A stretch of DNA of 42,909 nucleotides from an uncultured Prevotellaceae bacterium. GTDB lineage: Bacteria > Bacteroidota > Bacteroidia > Bacteroidales > Bacteroidaceae. Positions 7,526 through 17,649 of the stretch are shown here, in pieces. Each line of letters opens with the position of its first letter. Position 1 is the first letter of the stretch. The stretch covers positions 1-42,909 of the forward strand of contig CAMVAT010000026.1 of NCBI GenBank assembly GCA_947165505.1, written 5' to 3'. Under the pieces are notes generated by a model. The model had not been told where the DNA came from. It saw only the letters and a list, made by a program, of their open reading frames with translations, and did no database searches. A program made the position numbers and the translations under genes.

Positions 7526-8605
7526 TTAATATTTTTGGGCTATGATGTTGATAATCGTCGTCACGTCAACAATGTTCACTTCCCCGTCGCTATTGGCATC
7601 AGCAGCCTCCAATGAATAAAAACCTGTTTTGCCTGCCATGATGTTAATGGTAGCGACGACATCCAGAATATCCACTACGCCATCTATATTGACATCACCT
7701 TTCATCATGTCAGGCGGCAAAATGGTCAGCGACCCATTGACATATGCGATCTCATAATTCGGGGCTTCCGCATCTGCCACGATAATGTCATAGACTCCCG
7801 GCGCACTGGCAGATGTGGCCTCTGTCGTTAGCGTGGGGGGCTTTGTCATCACCTCTTCCGTCTCATCGTTTTTGAAGCCAGAATAGACGGGCACAAATAC
7901 AGGCAATTCATCACCCTGCACGATGGTGTATTTCCCGCCGCTTATAGTCAGCGGAGCCTTGGTGACGGTCAGTTTTCCACCAACAAGAGTAACATTGTAA
8001 TTAGTGACACTTCCTTTTGTAATCACAATCGGATAATCCCCCACGGGTGATGCTTCTGTAGCTTCGCATACAATCTCGGGGCTTCCTTTCAAGTCAGGAC
8101 CATCGACGGTAAACTCAAAAACAGGATTGGCATCATAATATTCCCGCGAACAATCTATCACGGTGACAGTCACAGGCCTTTCATCACGGAACGTCAGTTT
8201 CACCGGGCTGCTGGGCATGCCGGCCAAAGCATCATCGGTAAACGTCAGCGTTTCATTGACATGACTTTCTGCATCGAGCATTTTATTATATGCCATGAAG
8301 CTGATTTCCTCCCCTTTCGCCTGGTTGCTACGGATTCTCATGTATCCATAACTCACGCTACTACCGTCAGACTTCGACACCGTCTGAACCTCTCCGATAC
8401 CTCTACACTCCTCTCCACATAACGCCGCCACCTCAAAGGATGAAAGGTCTGTAACATCCTCAAACTCGTATTCTAAAGAGTAGTAAACAGTCATGTCATA
8501 CTGATAGGCGTATGCGTCATATTGCCAATGGCTGCCTTGTGCGTGTGCAGCAAAATGCAGCACACAACACATCAGCACCACTATGATTCTATGATTAGCA
8601 CTCAT
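7526..8605 (-). CDS. Secreted MBG-domain protein with C-terminal dockerin-like module
   Basis: 359 aa. The signal peptide ends near AAHA (about 22). Residues about 25-145 resemble an unnamed Bacteroidales module (YQYDMTVYYSLEYEF...LSSFEVAALCGEECRGIGEV). Two MBG-type Ig-like modules follow (about 148-300), each with ANPVF/LPVF, SPVGDY/APGVYD and NY...V.G.LT. The end (about 301-359) is a two-loop dockerin-like module, GDVNIDGVVDILDV and DANSDGEVNIVDV, with Asp/Asn calcium-ligand spacing. No T9SS-type tail follows, so this protein may be held at the surface through its dockerin. It lies 10 nt after the 3006-aa gene and 15 nt before the cohesin-like gene. Confidence 0.8.
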   Translation of the reverse strand: MSANHRIIVVLMCCVLHFAAHAQGSHWQYDAYAYQYDMTVYYSLEYEFEDVTDLSSFEVAALCGEECRGIGEVQTVSKSDGSSVSYGYMRIRSNQAKGEEISFMAYNKMLDAESHVNETLTFTDDALAGMPSSPVKLTFRDERPVTVTVIDCSREYYDANPVFEFTVDGPDLKGSPEIVCEATEASPVGDYPIVITKGSVTNYNVTLVGGKLTVTKAPLTISGGKYTIVQGDELPVFVPVYSGFKNDETEEVMTKPPTLTTEATSASAPGVYDIIVADAEAPNYEIAYVNGSLTILPPDMMKGDVNIDGVVDILDVVATINIMAGKTGFYSLEAADANSDGEVNIVDVTTIINIIAQKY

Positions 8606-8615
8606 TTTTCCCTTT

Positions 8616-11600
8616 CTATTTGATGTAATACTTTTGACCGTTAACGATATATACCCCCCTTGGCAACCGCCTTAGTGCCTTTAGAGTTGAATCACGGCTG
8701 ATCAGCACTCCTTCTATACTATAGACCGTCATCGGGCGTTCGTCGGGGGATATCGATTCGATACCTGTGACATCCCCGACATGGATGACGAACGGAGCCT
8801 TACGGCTTCCCACAACATCATCATGGAAGGAAAGTTGCTCTTGTGCCACTTGCTGTTCGCCCGTTACGACATTTTCAACGATAAAGGTGATGCCTACAGG
8901 CAGATCGCCAAAGACCGTCACATAGTAGCGTCCGTCTATTTCTTCTCCGACGCCTCGCATCTCATCACCATTCATAGCATATATTATATAGTCGCCATTC
9001 TTCAACTCTACACCGTCTTGTTCGATGCAAGCCGTGACACACATGCTGTTAGGATAGGAATGAGACAACGAACGGACAAGTTGCATTGTTGACACATCAA
9101 AGCCAGATGCACTTTGTGACCTTCTCATAATCATGCGACCATCTGGGGATTTATCCGTGAAATCGTATTTCAGCACCTTGTCGCCAACAGACTTATACAG
9201 ATATCCAAAACCAGGAGTCAAGGTTTGCATGCTGCCCTCCCAATAACCATCGGCATACTCGGTAAAGCCTTGTTGAGACACGATATAATCACCCTCTTCG
9301 GCATTGGTGATAGTTTGGCTCACCAGCCGGGTGTCAGTCCACGGATATGGCACCCAGTTCCATCCTTTCTTAAGAATAACGGGGGTAGTCAGCAAATGCC
9401 CACGGAAATCCGATGTGAAAGGCTGCTGGGTTTCCACCTTATATGCCATTCCGGCGGTCAGTTCATTCAGATTGCCAACCAGTCCGTATTCCGGGTCATT
9501 AATTAATTCATTAAACTGCCCCACGATACGTTTGGCATATTTGTTGATTTGTTCTATCGGCCATGCTTCGTAGATATAACTTGACACCCAGTTCCATCCG
9601 CGTGTCAGCATCATCGACTGGCGGTAGTATTCTCTTTCGAATAAGGCTTTGATAGTCATTTCCTTATCGGCTTGAATGCTCAGCGCAGCAGATGTCTCAC
9701 CAAGCTTTTCACCATTAACCACCCACCCCGTCAGCATAAAGTCCTCATCGGCTACGGCGGTCAGCACCAAATCTGAATTCTGAAGATAATAACCAGTACC
9801 AAGCCCCTCGATATGGCCGCCTTCGCTCTCAGCCACTTCGATGAAGACAGAACGGCGGGTGAAATTGGCCACCACATTCATGTCGCCCAATGCCGCCACG
9901 GTGTATTGGGGTTCTGTAGATACCACCTCACCGTTGAGTGACCAGTTGGCAAACATATAGCCATTCTCTGGTACAGCAACAAGGGTGACATTCGAGCCGT
10001 AAGGCGCAGTGTTGCCATCGGCAGATGCCAAGGCACGCCGAGGTGCCCCAGCAGGCAGGTTGGTTATCGTCCGATTGACAGTCCCGGCATTTTCGGGCCA
10101 AGCAGAGGTGAGTAACTGCACGAGTCCTCCACGGAACAATATCCAGTTAACCTGCTTACCCTCTTTTCCACTGTAGCCCTCGGCATCGATGATGTCGGAG
10201 GTCTGCACTGTAAGTGTGTAATATCCGTTGGGCAACTGTTCATTCATGGCGCTCATGTCAAGTGTGAACACCTTGTTATCCTGGCTACTGATTACTATTT
10301 GGCCAGCATCCTGCTTCACCCCTTGAACAGCGAACAAGATGTCGTCACCTGTAAACGTCAATGCATCAATCTGCTTGTTGAAGACAACAGATAGTGCGTT
10401 GATAGGCTCCTCGGCTATCTGTCCTTCTTCTGGAATAGCGCCTATAGAGGTCACTTCAAGCAATACTTCTGGCATCGGGTCAAAAGTTAGCAAATAAGTT
10501 TCGGGAGTTGTTCCTTTGAATTCATCAACGAAATGCAACCGATACTCATATAGCCAGTCTTTTCCGTCACGAAGTGTACGGTCTGTCTGCCAAAAACGGG
10601 TATTGCCCAATTCTTGACCATCGCTTTGGCGCACGATACTTTTCAGTTCTGCATAGCCATATGTCGGATCAAGCAGCGAACCGTAGTTCCATCCTTCTTC
10701 TGTAGGAGTGACCGTCAGCAGGCATGTGGTAGCCGATGTGCGCTCAACAGTCGCTATTGTTGTGACGACCACTCGGGCGGTGTCGCCATTGGTAAAATAC
10801 AGTTTATCGGGCATATCGTTAGCGTCAACAATGTCGTTAACAAGGTACGCCCTTGCTATCTCAGGCCCACCATCCAGACTGCCCTCCGGCATGTCGAAAC
10901 TGTGTATCATATCATGGATTGTCACCTGATCAAGCAGTGACAGGTCTTCATTGCCATAACTCGTCACATGTGTGGCCTCCACATTATAATCAGTGAAGTG
11001 CCCGAGGAGGGAGCTGGTCAGCCACCACTGAGCATACATCTGCGAATGAGCGGGAATCGTGCCGAAATCATTGGCAATCTGTTTACCGAATGAAAGATTG
11101 GCATTACCTCCGTTCAACTGCGAGCTGATCAGTTCAAAGTCTATCTTCAGCCCCTTCTCATTCTCAATAATCTCGGGTTGTTGCGTCACCATCCTCACAT
11201 TCGTTGCGTCGCCATACCCTTTATTGTTGATTATCAGAGCGAACTCGGCAGGCTTTATAGGTTCCACCACGTCGAGCGTCAGCGGGTCGTCACCATATAT
11301 ATCGCGCTGCATAAAGTAAGTGAGGTCAAGCTCGGGTGAAGGCTTCACTATGAGGGTGACAGGGCTTAGTTCACGCGTCACGACAGTATTCGTATATGGA
11401 TCAAGGTACTTGATACTACCTCCAAATGAATACTCTACGGGTTCTGTAGGAGCGGCGTATTTACTAGGTATGAAGAGTATCGTAGCTGTACCATCACCAT
11501 TAGGAGCCAAAGTCCATCCGTCGGTGAGATTGAGCGGCCCTTCGAATCCTTGCAAAGACTCAGCACCAATGTACATCTCCCGGCTTGTAGCAACACGTCC

Positions 11601-14600
11601 ATCGCTGGTGTTACGGACTTCCAGTTGGAGAATAATGTTCTCCATGGATCCTCCCGAATTACCATTATGTACTTTGAGTGTACCCCTGAAGGCCTGACGA
11701 GTCATCGTCATGGTCTGGTTAAACTGCAACGTAATGCTGGCACAGACAGAGTTGGTCTTCTCGGTCAAATCGCCATAAGCCGTCTCGAACTGTTTCAAGA
11801 TAGCCTCTTCGATAGACTCTTCCTTGCCTTTTAGTATTTCATTAAGGCTCTCCCTTATGGAGGTATTGAGTTCATCCAAATATCGGGTATCTATTCTACC
11901 CTCAGTGCCAACTGCCGATGCAGACGAGTCACCCGAAAGATGATTAGGTGCTACAATCGAATAGTACCATCTGCGTAAGAACGTGTTCAGCATTTCTTCG
12001 CTGATACCATCCGGACAATATATTCCCATGTCATGGGTTTCAATGGCACTAATGCCCTCTTTCTCGACCAGTTCCATGGCCCATGACACTGGTGCCATTT
12101 GTAGATATGGTACTTCGAGCCACTCCGGCGCGCCAAAATACTCCAGCTCATAGGCATGGCGGCTCCGAATGGCATCAACAGTGGAAGACAGTTGTCCGAC
12201 GAGTTCCTTATAGGAAGCCGGTATAGAATTGAAATTGATAGACATCGCTCTCCTATGGCTCTTTCTTCTATCCACATCATCACCGAAAGCCCCTAAGCTT
12301 TCTGCTGCCTCTGTTTCATCTCCACTGCCAGCTGATTCAGTACCTTCATATTCACAATCACCAAATGAATAATGGATCAGGTCACCTATTTCCTCTGCCT
12401 TTTCAAGCAGTTTGTTGGTATTGTCAACGTATGCCAATTTCAACTGATCCTGTGAGAAGCCTACAGACTTAGCATTTGTGGCATTATGACTTCGATAGAG
12501 CAAATCGCTGAATATTTTGATACCTTTTTTTGTCATCTGTGTCCTTTGATTCTTATTCAAGGTCTTTCCCTGAAGCATACTATACGTGTCTCCCAAGAAG
12601 CCTTTGTAGTCTTCAAAGCCAGCGATGTCTGCTTTTAACAACTCGTGTACTTCAGACATGTTTTTCTGGGCATCAGCCTCCTGCTTCGCCAATGACGTTG
12701 AGGTCAGACCTGCTGCATTCAGATCTAAATGTCTGTTCATGATTACATCCTCAGAAGCATCGAACGTCCTATTAAGACCATCTTTAACTATTCTTTCAGT
12801 CTCTTGACATTCAGTAATAGCTTCATCGGCTTTATTCATCATGTCACTGACATCATCAACTAAGCTAAGAGTCTGGTCGGATAAATCCATCACATCGGAA
12901 CGGGCCTGGGCAAAAGAATTGTATATGCCTTTCCAGTCATCTAAGCAATCCTTTGTGAAGAACTGATTATTAACAATATGGTTGGCAATGCGATTACCAT
13001 ACATCTTGACATTTTCGACATCATCATATATGTCATGTACTTTATTGACAAACCTATCATATCTATTGACGACTCCGGCAGTAAATTTACAATTGGCAAG
13101 TTTGTCATGCAGGCCATCATCCAACTGGAACGCCATGCCACAATTATAAGCATCTTTTAACAGTTCTGCGCCATCCAATATAACGCCCACTAAAGGAATC
13201 ATCTTGGCCAATGCCATAAAAGCGGAATTAGAACAGGGCGAACACTGGTAAGGCTCACCAGTTGAGACCTTCGACTGATTTGTGACACTTGTTCCGAAAA
13301 TATTACCTGGGCTATTGGGGCGTCCCATTCCTCCGTGAGAGCCCTCACCACCAAATCCCCATCCTCCGCCTCCATCGGAATCATCGGAACCCGTTTCAAC
13401 AGAAGTATTAAGAGGAATCGTTTTACCTTCACATTCAGCTACCCGCAGCCCATTGTAATACTTATGATACTTTCTGTCAGTACCACACTCATAGAAGTAA
13501 GCCAGAGGAAATTGCGCATAACAATCGTTTTCACTCAACGGTTGTACACGTCGTATATTGCTCTGTCGAGAACCCTTGGGCAAACGGGTCACCTTGATGG
13601 GCATGATGGCACTCTGCTGTGGTGCCAGCTCAAAAGGATCGGCATTATCCAAAGGCTCAAATGAGAGCTCAACAAATCCTTCAGGCATACTAAACTGTAC
13701 ATCTTGCGCCGCAATCATTCCTTTATTGGTCATTACGGCATAGAAGATAAGCGACTGACCCACATCCAATTTGTGAGCCTCTATGCTCTGCGGCATATTC
13801 ACCGTCACCACAGGTACTGGTACTTGCGTTTCGTAATTGACTGTAGTGACGATATCATAGACGTCTTCCACTGTAGTCTCTACGACATCCCAGTTCACCT
13901 CTATTGCATCATAAGACAAATTGACAGTTTTGTATGTGGTCTTTCCTGGGTCAAGTTGAATGTTTGCGCGATAGCTGCTGTGATTAGGATGTGTCACCAA
14001 AAGGGTGTAATAGCCTTCAGGCAGGATTACGCTATAGCAACCGCTGTCATCAGTAATGTCACGGGATACGACTGCACCTGTCGAGGGATGTAAGATGCTG
14101 ACGGTGGCACCACTGACATGTGGCGCTTCATCAGTATAATAGGTATATTCGTCGCAGACATCGACCACCAAGCCTCCCGTACTTTCACTGACAGGTTCTA
14201 TGACGAACGGGATGGTCAGGCCGTTGCCATTTTCACAGTTGACTGCGATTTGGCCCGTAACAGGCACGTTCAATTGCATATCATCTGTAGGCGCCAGACG
14301 GATGATCACTTGTGTAGTATCGCCTTGACTCATCGAAGCCATTTGCTTGGGAGTGACACTCTGCATCCAGGCGGGCAGAGCAAGCGTCACAAGCCCTGTA
14401 TTGCCTAAACCGATATTAGCCACATCAAACGAGATATCGCGTGTGTTCCCCTTGGTCATCGTAGTGTTAATCTGCTTGATGCTACAACTGAGTTGCGCCT
14501 GTGGGGAACGTGTGTAATAGTACAAGGTATGTTCCAGATTCGGCCCCTCTGCGGTAGTCATTGAGAAGCGGACCGTCTGCCATTCATTATCTCCGCCTAT

Positions 14601-17600
14601 TTGATGACCAGTTAATGTGTAACCAATGTAAACCGTTTGTCCACCTTCAATAGTCTCAGGTGCATCAAACGTGATATCTGCATCGTCTGGATTTCCAGTC
14701 ACTTCTATGGCGAAGTTGGTCAATGGCAGCCGTCCAGGATTGGTTATGGCGAAAGACCCCTGATAAGGCTGGTCTAATATTGTATAGAACGAAACCTCAT
14801 AATTAGATGCCCAGCGCATTCCGTAAATATCAACCCCGGCCATTTCTGTTCTGATGTCTTCTCCAGGATAACACGCTCCGATACTCACATGCCCCATCTG
14901 ATACCGCGCAGGCCCCCAACGGAAAGAGAATGTTCCGTTGACATCTGCTTGTACTCGCTGTACATAACGTTGGCCTTCGGCAATGAGATAAAGATCAACA
15001 GGTGTGGTGTAATCAGACTGCCATGTAGTTCCACCTATTGGGGTGATATGACCACTGACGGTCAAGCTGTCACCGTATTGAATGATATTCTTATCAACAT
15101 TCACAATGGCAGTGAACGATGCGCTTACTTGTGCTGAAACGGTAGGTGATGTATTATTGACATAAAGCAGTTCACTTATTTTTTCATCTTCATTCACTAC
15201 GGCATATACACTGATAGTTCCTATGCGGTTCGGGACGGCCAGTGTATATGTAAACGTGGTGCTTTCTTGCGGGGCGAGCGGTTGGGATGTCGTCATCGTC
15301 GCAACAGGCTTGGAATTCTGGTAGAGAGTGACAACGGCCCCAGCGGGGAGGTTAATGACACCGATATTCTTAACCGTGAAACTGGTTTTCACCTTGGAAT
15401 TGACCATGACTTTATTATCTGAGATAGCTTCACCATTTTCAGTCAACAACTCTATTGTGCTGACAATGGCATCAGGCATTGTTTGGTCACTAATCATAGC
15501 CCAACACGTTCCGTCATTATGTCCTGCGGCAGAGGCGGTAAAGGTAACAGTGACGTTATCGTTTTCCGTCGTATTAGCCAACGCCTGAACCTTTACCGTA
15601 ACAGATTTACTACCTGCAGGTATGACAACACTATGGCTATACACCAACCCCTCGTCGTAACTACTACTGATTTTCACGTTGAGGGGTTCTGCCAAAGAGG
15701 TATTTCTCGTAACAGTCAACACGGTAGCCTCTTCTGCGCCCTCTAACAACATGGAACTACTTGATGCGATAGACAGTGAAGGCCCGTCGTTGTCCACGAT
15801 ATGGATTGTTTGGTTAGCTGCCCCCACCCCTTCTGCTGTCTCGGCACTGCAACTACAAGAGTGAATATAAACGGCAGCCGTAATCATCACATCACGATTG
15901 CCATCGACGATGAGATTATCGTTGACTCCTATCGTGAATGAGACCTTTTCCACACCCTTTGCCATGGATATAGAAGAAAAATGCCCGTAATTGATGTCAC
16001 CATTTTGAGAATTGTCAGTCAGTTTGACAGTAATACTCTGATCGGTATGTGTCAACCGTCTGAGCACGGCCATCACAGAAACGGGTCCAGCACTCTCACT
16101 GACAGTTGTCGGCGTTAGCTGCAATTCGAGGGTTGGCAAGTCGTTGTCCTTCAGCAATACAATGACCTCGGCCCTATTAAATTTGGGAGCCGACGCGGTG
16201 AAGGAACTTGACAAGTCGAGACTTGGCACATCGTCTTCTATAGCAATGACATCGACAATCACCGATGTGTCACCAGCGGGTATCGTGACAGTCTGCGGAA
16301 AAGAGAAACGTTTGGTGTTTTCGCTGCTTAAAGTCACGGTAATAGGCTGTGTGGAGACGCGTTGGGTCGAGACGGTCAACTGAAACGTCTCTCCTTCGGT
16401 AAGAACTGAATTTGAAGCCGTCAACGACAAGTCGGGATATTCATTGTCCTCGATGATAAACTGGCTGACCACTTCAGCATAGTTGTTACCTTTTGCTGTG
16501 ATATAGACCACACTGTCAGCATCAAGTACTTGATTATCGGCCACTTTCATATATACGACAGCTCCCGATTGTCCTATAGGCAAGGTGACTTGTGAGGGCA
16601 GTGTAATGCGACTGTCAGTGGAAGATGATTCCGTGTCACCTCCAAAGGCAGAGAGCGTGAAAGTCTGCTCACTGCTCCAATCACCGCTACGGCTCACTTT
16701 CACAGCAATGTCCCGGCCATAGTTTTCCACAATGCGTGAGGGATTAGGCTCCACAAACAGCCGTTTTTCGACATGAAACGCTTCATCGGCTTGCAGGAGG
16801 TTGTTGCCCGTTGCTAAAACCGATTCACCCGTCTCACTGTTAGCAATCACTTTCACCTGCATGTAAGCCTCGCCTTCAATGCCGAGCAACTGTGGCACTA
16901 TGATGTCGGCCTGACGGCTCATCACGGCTCCGGCGGGCAGTTTCTCCTGCTGATAAACGGTGCCGATGAGTTTAGTCACCGTACCACGCTTGTTCACGAG
17001 GAGTATCTGTTCGCTCCATCCGCCTCCAGTCTCAGAACCGCCTACGTTCTGCACCTGCCATGACAGCGATAGGCGTTCTCCAGGAATAATGGTCCTAGCA
17101 TCCGCCCCTTCTTGTGTGCCAGGCATGATACTCTTTACAGTTAGATCTGGCAGTGAGGAGACGATAAGTTTACCTGCTTTCGTGTCGGTGAGCACATTAG
17201 CCCCACCCGCCACCGTGAGCGTGGCATTACTGATGACCAATGGCAGTTCGCTGCCCTCTTTCACGGTTTGCGGGATGGTCAACGGTATATAGAACACGGT
17301 GCCGCTCTGTGCTATCAGAGGCCTGTTTTCATGGCTATAAAGCATCACACGGTATCGCGTGGCACTTATGTTGCGTATCAACACTGTATGCCCGTCACAG
17401 CGGTTAGCTAACACCGCATCTGTGCCGGCCATGATTGTCGAGGGTAGCGTCAGGTCGAATTGTGCCGCAATAATCTCGTCGGTATTCTCGATGGCTACCG
17501 GCAATTGTGCCTGGCCAATCGAGACTTTGGCATCGGGTACACAGAGGACATTCCTCTGCTGAGCTCGTGTGCCAACAGTCCACATCCAACAAACGACAAC

Positions 17601-17636
17601 CAACAAACAGTATTTAGCTCTGTTGATAAATTCCAT
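8616..17636 (-). CDS. Giant multidomain surface protein (Calx-beta/CARDB, helical core, T9SS-type tail)
   Basis: 3006 aa with a signal peptide ending near TRAQ (about 26). Approximate order: cohesin-like 30-155; CARDB about 163-290 (PDLTVKSI...LSWQVQNVGG); four Calx-beta-like modules about 293-715 (for example LTEGETFQLTVS and VSESAGPVSVMAVLRR); another CARDB about 721-840; further beta modules; carboxypeptidase-regulatory-like about 1153-1230 (SGATVSILHPSTG...DDSGCYSVILPEGYYTL); a Gly-rich linker about 1420-1450; a long alpha-helical region about 1464-1960; more beta modules; two divergent InlB-type repeats about 2543-2670 (GYMFANWSLNGEVV and FMLTGWVVNGEKL); and a sorting tail ending LPRGVYIVNGQKYYIK. 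It is probably a surface adhesin or scaffold; no enzymatic site is recognised. Base composition is visibly AT-richer than the flanking housekeeping genes. Confidence 0.85.
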   Translation of the reverse strand: MEFINRAKYCLLVVVCWMWTVGTRAQQRNVLCVPDAKVSIGQAQLPVAIENTDEIIAAQFDLTLPSTIMAGTDAVLANRCDGHTVLIRNISATRYRVMLYSHENRPLIAQSGTVFYIPLTIPQTVKEGSELPLVISNATLTVAGGANVLTDTKAGKLIVSSLPDLTVKSIMPGTQEGADARTIIPGERLSLSWQVQNVGGSETGGGWSEQILLVNKRGTVTKLIGTVYQQEKLPAGAVMSRQADIIVPQLLGIEGEAYMQVKVIANSETGESVLATGNNLLQADEAFHVEKRLFVEPNPSRIVENYGRDIAVKVSRSGDWSSEQTFTLSAFGGDTESSSTDSRITLPSQVTLPIGQSGAVVYMKVADNQVLDADSVVYITAKGNNYAEVVSQFIIEDNEYPDLSLTASNSVLTEGETFQLTVSTQRVSTQPITVTLSSENTKRFSFPQTVTIPAGDTSVIVDVIAIEDDVPSLDLSSSFTASAPKFNRAEVIVLLKDNDLPTLELQLTPTTVSESAGPVSVMAVLRRLTHTDQSITVKLTDNSQNGDINYGHFSSISMAKGVEKVSFTIGVNDNLIVDGNRDVMITAAVYIHSCSCSAETAEGVGAANQTIHIVDNDGPSLSIASSSSMLLEGAEEATVLTVTRNTSLAEPLNVKISSSYDEGLVYSHSVVIPAGSKSVTVKVQALANTTENDNVTVTFTASAAGHNDGTCWAMISDQTMPDAIVSTIELLTENGEAISDNKVMVNSKVKTSFTVKNIGVINLPAGAVVTLYQNSKPVATMTTSQPLAPQESTTFTYTLAVPNRIGTISVYAVVNEDEKISELLYVNNTSPTVSAQVSASFTAIVNVDKNIIQYGDSLTVSGHITPIGGTTWQSDYTTPVDLYLIAEGQRYVQRVQADVNGTFSFRWGPARYQMGHVSIGACYPGEDIRTEMAGVDIYGMRWASNYEVSFYTILDQPYQGSFAITNPGRLPLTNFAIEVTGNPDDADITFDAPETIEGGQTVYIGYTLTGHQIGGDNEWQTVRFSMTTAEGPNLEHTLYYYTRSPQAQLSCSIKQINTTMTKGNTRDISFDVANIGLGNTGLVTLALPAWMQSVTPKQMASMSQGDTTQVIIRLAPTDDMQLNVPVTGQIAVNCENGNGLTIPFVIEPVSESTGGLVVDVCDEYTYYTDEAPHVSGATVSILHPSTGAVVSRDITDDSGCYSVILPEGYYTLLVTHPNHSSYRANIQLDPGKTTYKTVNLSYDAIEVNWDVVETTVEDVYDIVTTVNYETQVPVPVVTVNMPQSIEAHKLDVGQSLIFYAVMTNKGMIAAQDVQFSMPEGFVELSFEPLDNADPFELAPQQSAIMPIKVTRLPKGSRQSNIRRVQPLSENDCYAQFPLAYFYECGTDRKYHKYYNGLRVAECEGKTIPLNTSVETGSDDSDGGGGWGFGGEGSHGGMGRPNSPGNIFGTSVTNQSKVSTGEPYQCSPCSNSAFMALAKMIPLVGVILDGAELLKDAYNCGMAFQLDDGLHDKLANCKFTAGVVNRYDRFVNKVHDIYDDVENVKMYGNRIANHIVNNQFFTKDCLDDWKGIYNSFAQARSDVMDLSDQTLSLVDDVSDMMNKADEAITECQETERIVKDGLNRTFDASEDVIMNRHLDLNAAGLTSTSLAKQEADAQKNMSEVHELLKADIAGFEDYKGFLGDTYSMLQGKTLNKNQRTQMTKKGIKIFSDLLYRSHNATNAKSVGFSQDQLKLAYVDNTNKLLEKAEEIGDLIHYSFGDCEYEGTESAGSGDETEAAESLGAFGDDVDRRKSHRRAMSINFNSIPASYKELVGQLSSTVDAIRSRHAYELEYFGAPEWLEVPYLQMAPVSWAMELVEKEGISAIETHDMGIYCPDGISEEMLNTFLRRWYYSIVAPNHLSGDSSASAVGTEGRIDTRYLDELNTSIRESLNEILKGKEESIEEAILKQFETAYGDLTEKTNSVCASITLQFNQTMTMTRQAFRGTLKVHNGNSGGSMENIILQLEVRNTSDGRVATSREMYIGAESLQGFEGPLNLTDGWTLAPNGDGTATILFIPSKYAAPTEPVEYSFGGSIKYLDPYTNTVVTRELSPVTLIVKPSPELDLTYFMQRDIYGDDPLTLDVVEPIKPAEFALIINNKGYGDATNVRMVTQQPEIIENEKGLKIDFELISSQLNGGNANLSFGKQIANDFGTIPAHSQMYAQWWLTSSLLGHFTDYNVEATHVTSYGNEDLSLLDQVTIHDMIHSFDMPEGSLDGGPEIARAYLVNDIVDANDMPDKLYFTNGDTARVVVTTIATVERTSATTCLLTVTPTEEGWNYGSLLDPTYGYAELKSIVRQSDGQELGNTRFWQTDRTLRDGKDWLYEYRLHFVDEFKGTTPETYLLTFDPMPEVLLEVTSIGAIPEEGQIAEEPINALSVVFNKQIDALTFTGDDILFAVQGVKQDAGQIVISSQDNKVFTLDMSAMNEQLPNGYYTLTVQTSDIIDAEGYSGKEGKQVNWILFRGGLVQLLTSAWPENAGTVNRTITNLPAGAPRRALASADGNTAPYGSNVTLVAVPENGYMFANWSLNGEVVSTEPQYTVAALGDMNVVANFTRRSVFIEVAESEGGHIEGLGTGYYLQNSDLVLTAVADEDFMLTGWVVNGEKLGETSAALSIQADKEMTIKALFEREYYRQSMMLTRGWNWVSSYIYEAWPIEQINKYAKRIVGQFNELINDPEYGLVGNLNELTAGMAYKVETQQPFTSDFRGHLLTTPVILKKGWNWVPYPWTDTRLVSQTITNAEEGDYIVSQQGFTEYADGYWEGSMQTLTPGFGYLYKSVGDKVLKYDFTDKSPDGRMIMRRSQSASGFDVSTMQLVRSLSHSYPNSMCVTACIEQDGVELKNGDYIIYAMNGDEMRGVGEEIDGRYYVTVFGDLPVGITFIVENVVTGEQQVAQEQLSFHDDVVGSRKAPFVIHVGDVTGIESISPDERPMTVYSIEGVLISRDSTLKALRRLPRGVYIVNGQKYYIK

Positions 17637-17649
17637 AGTACTTTTGTTA

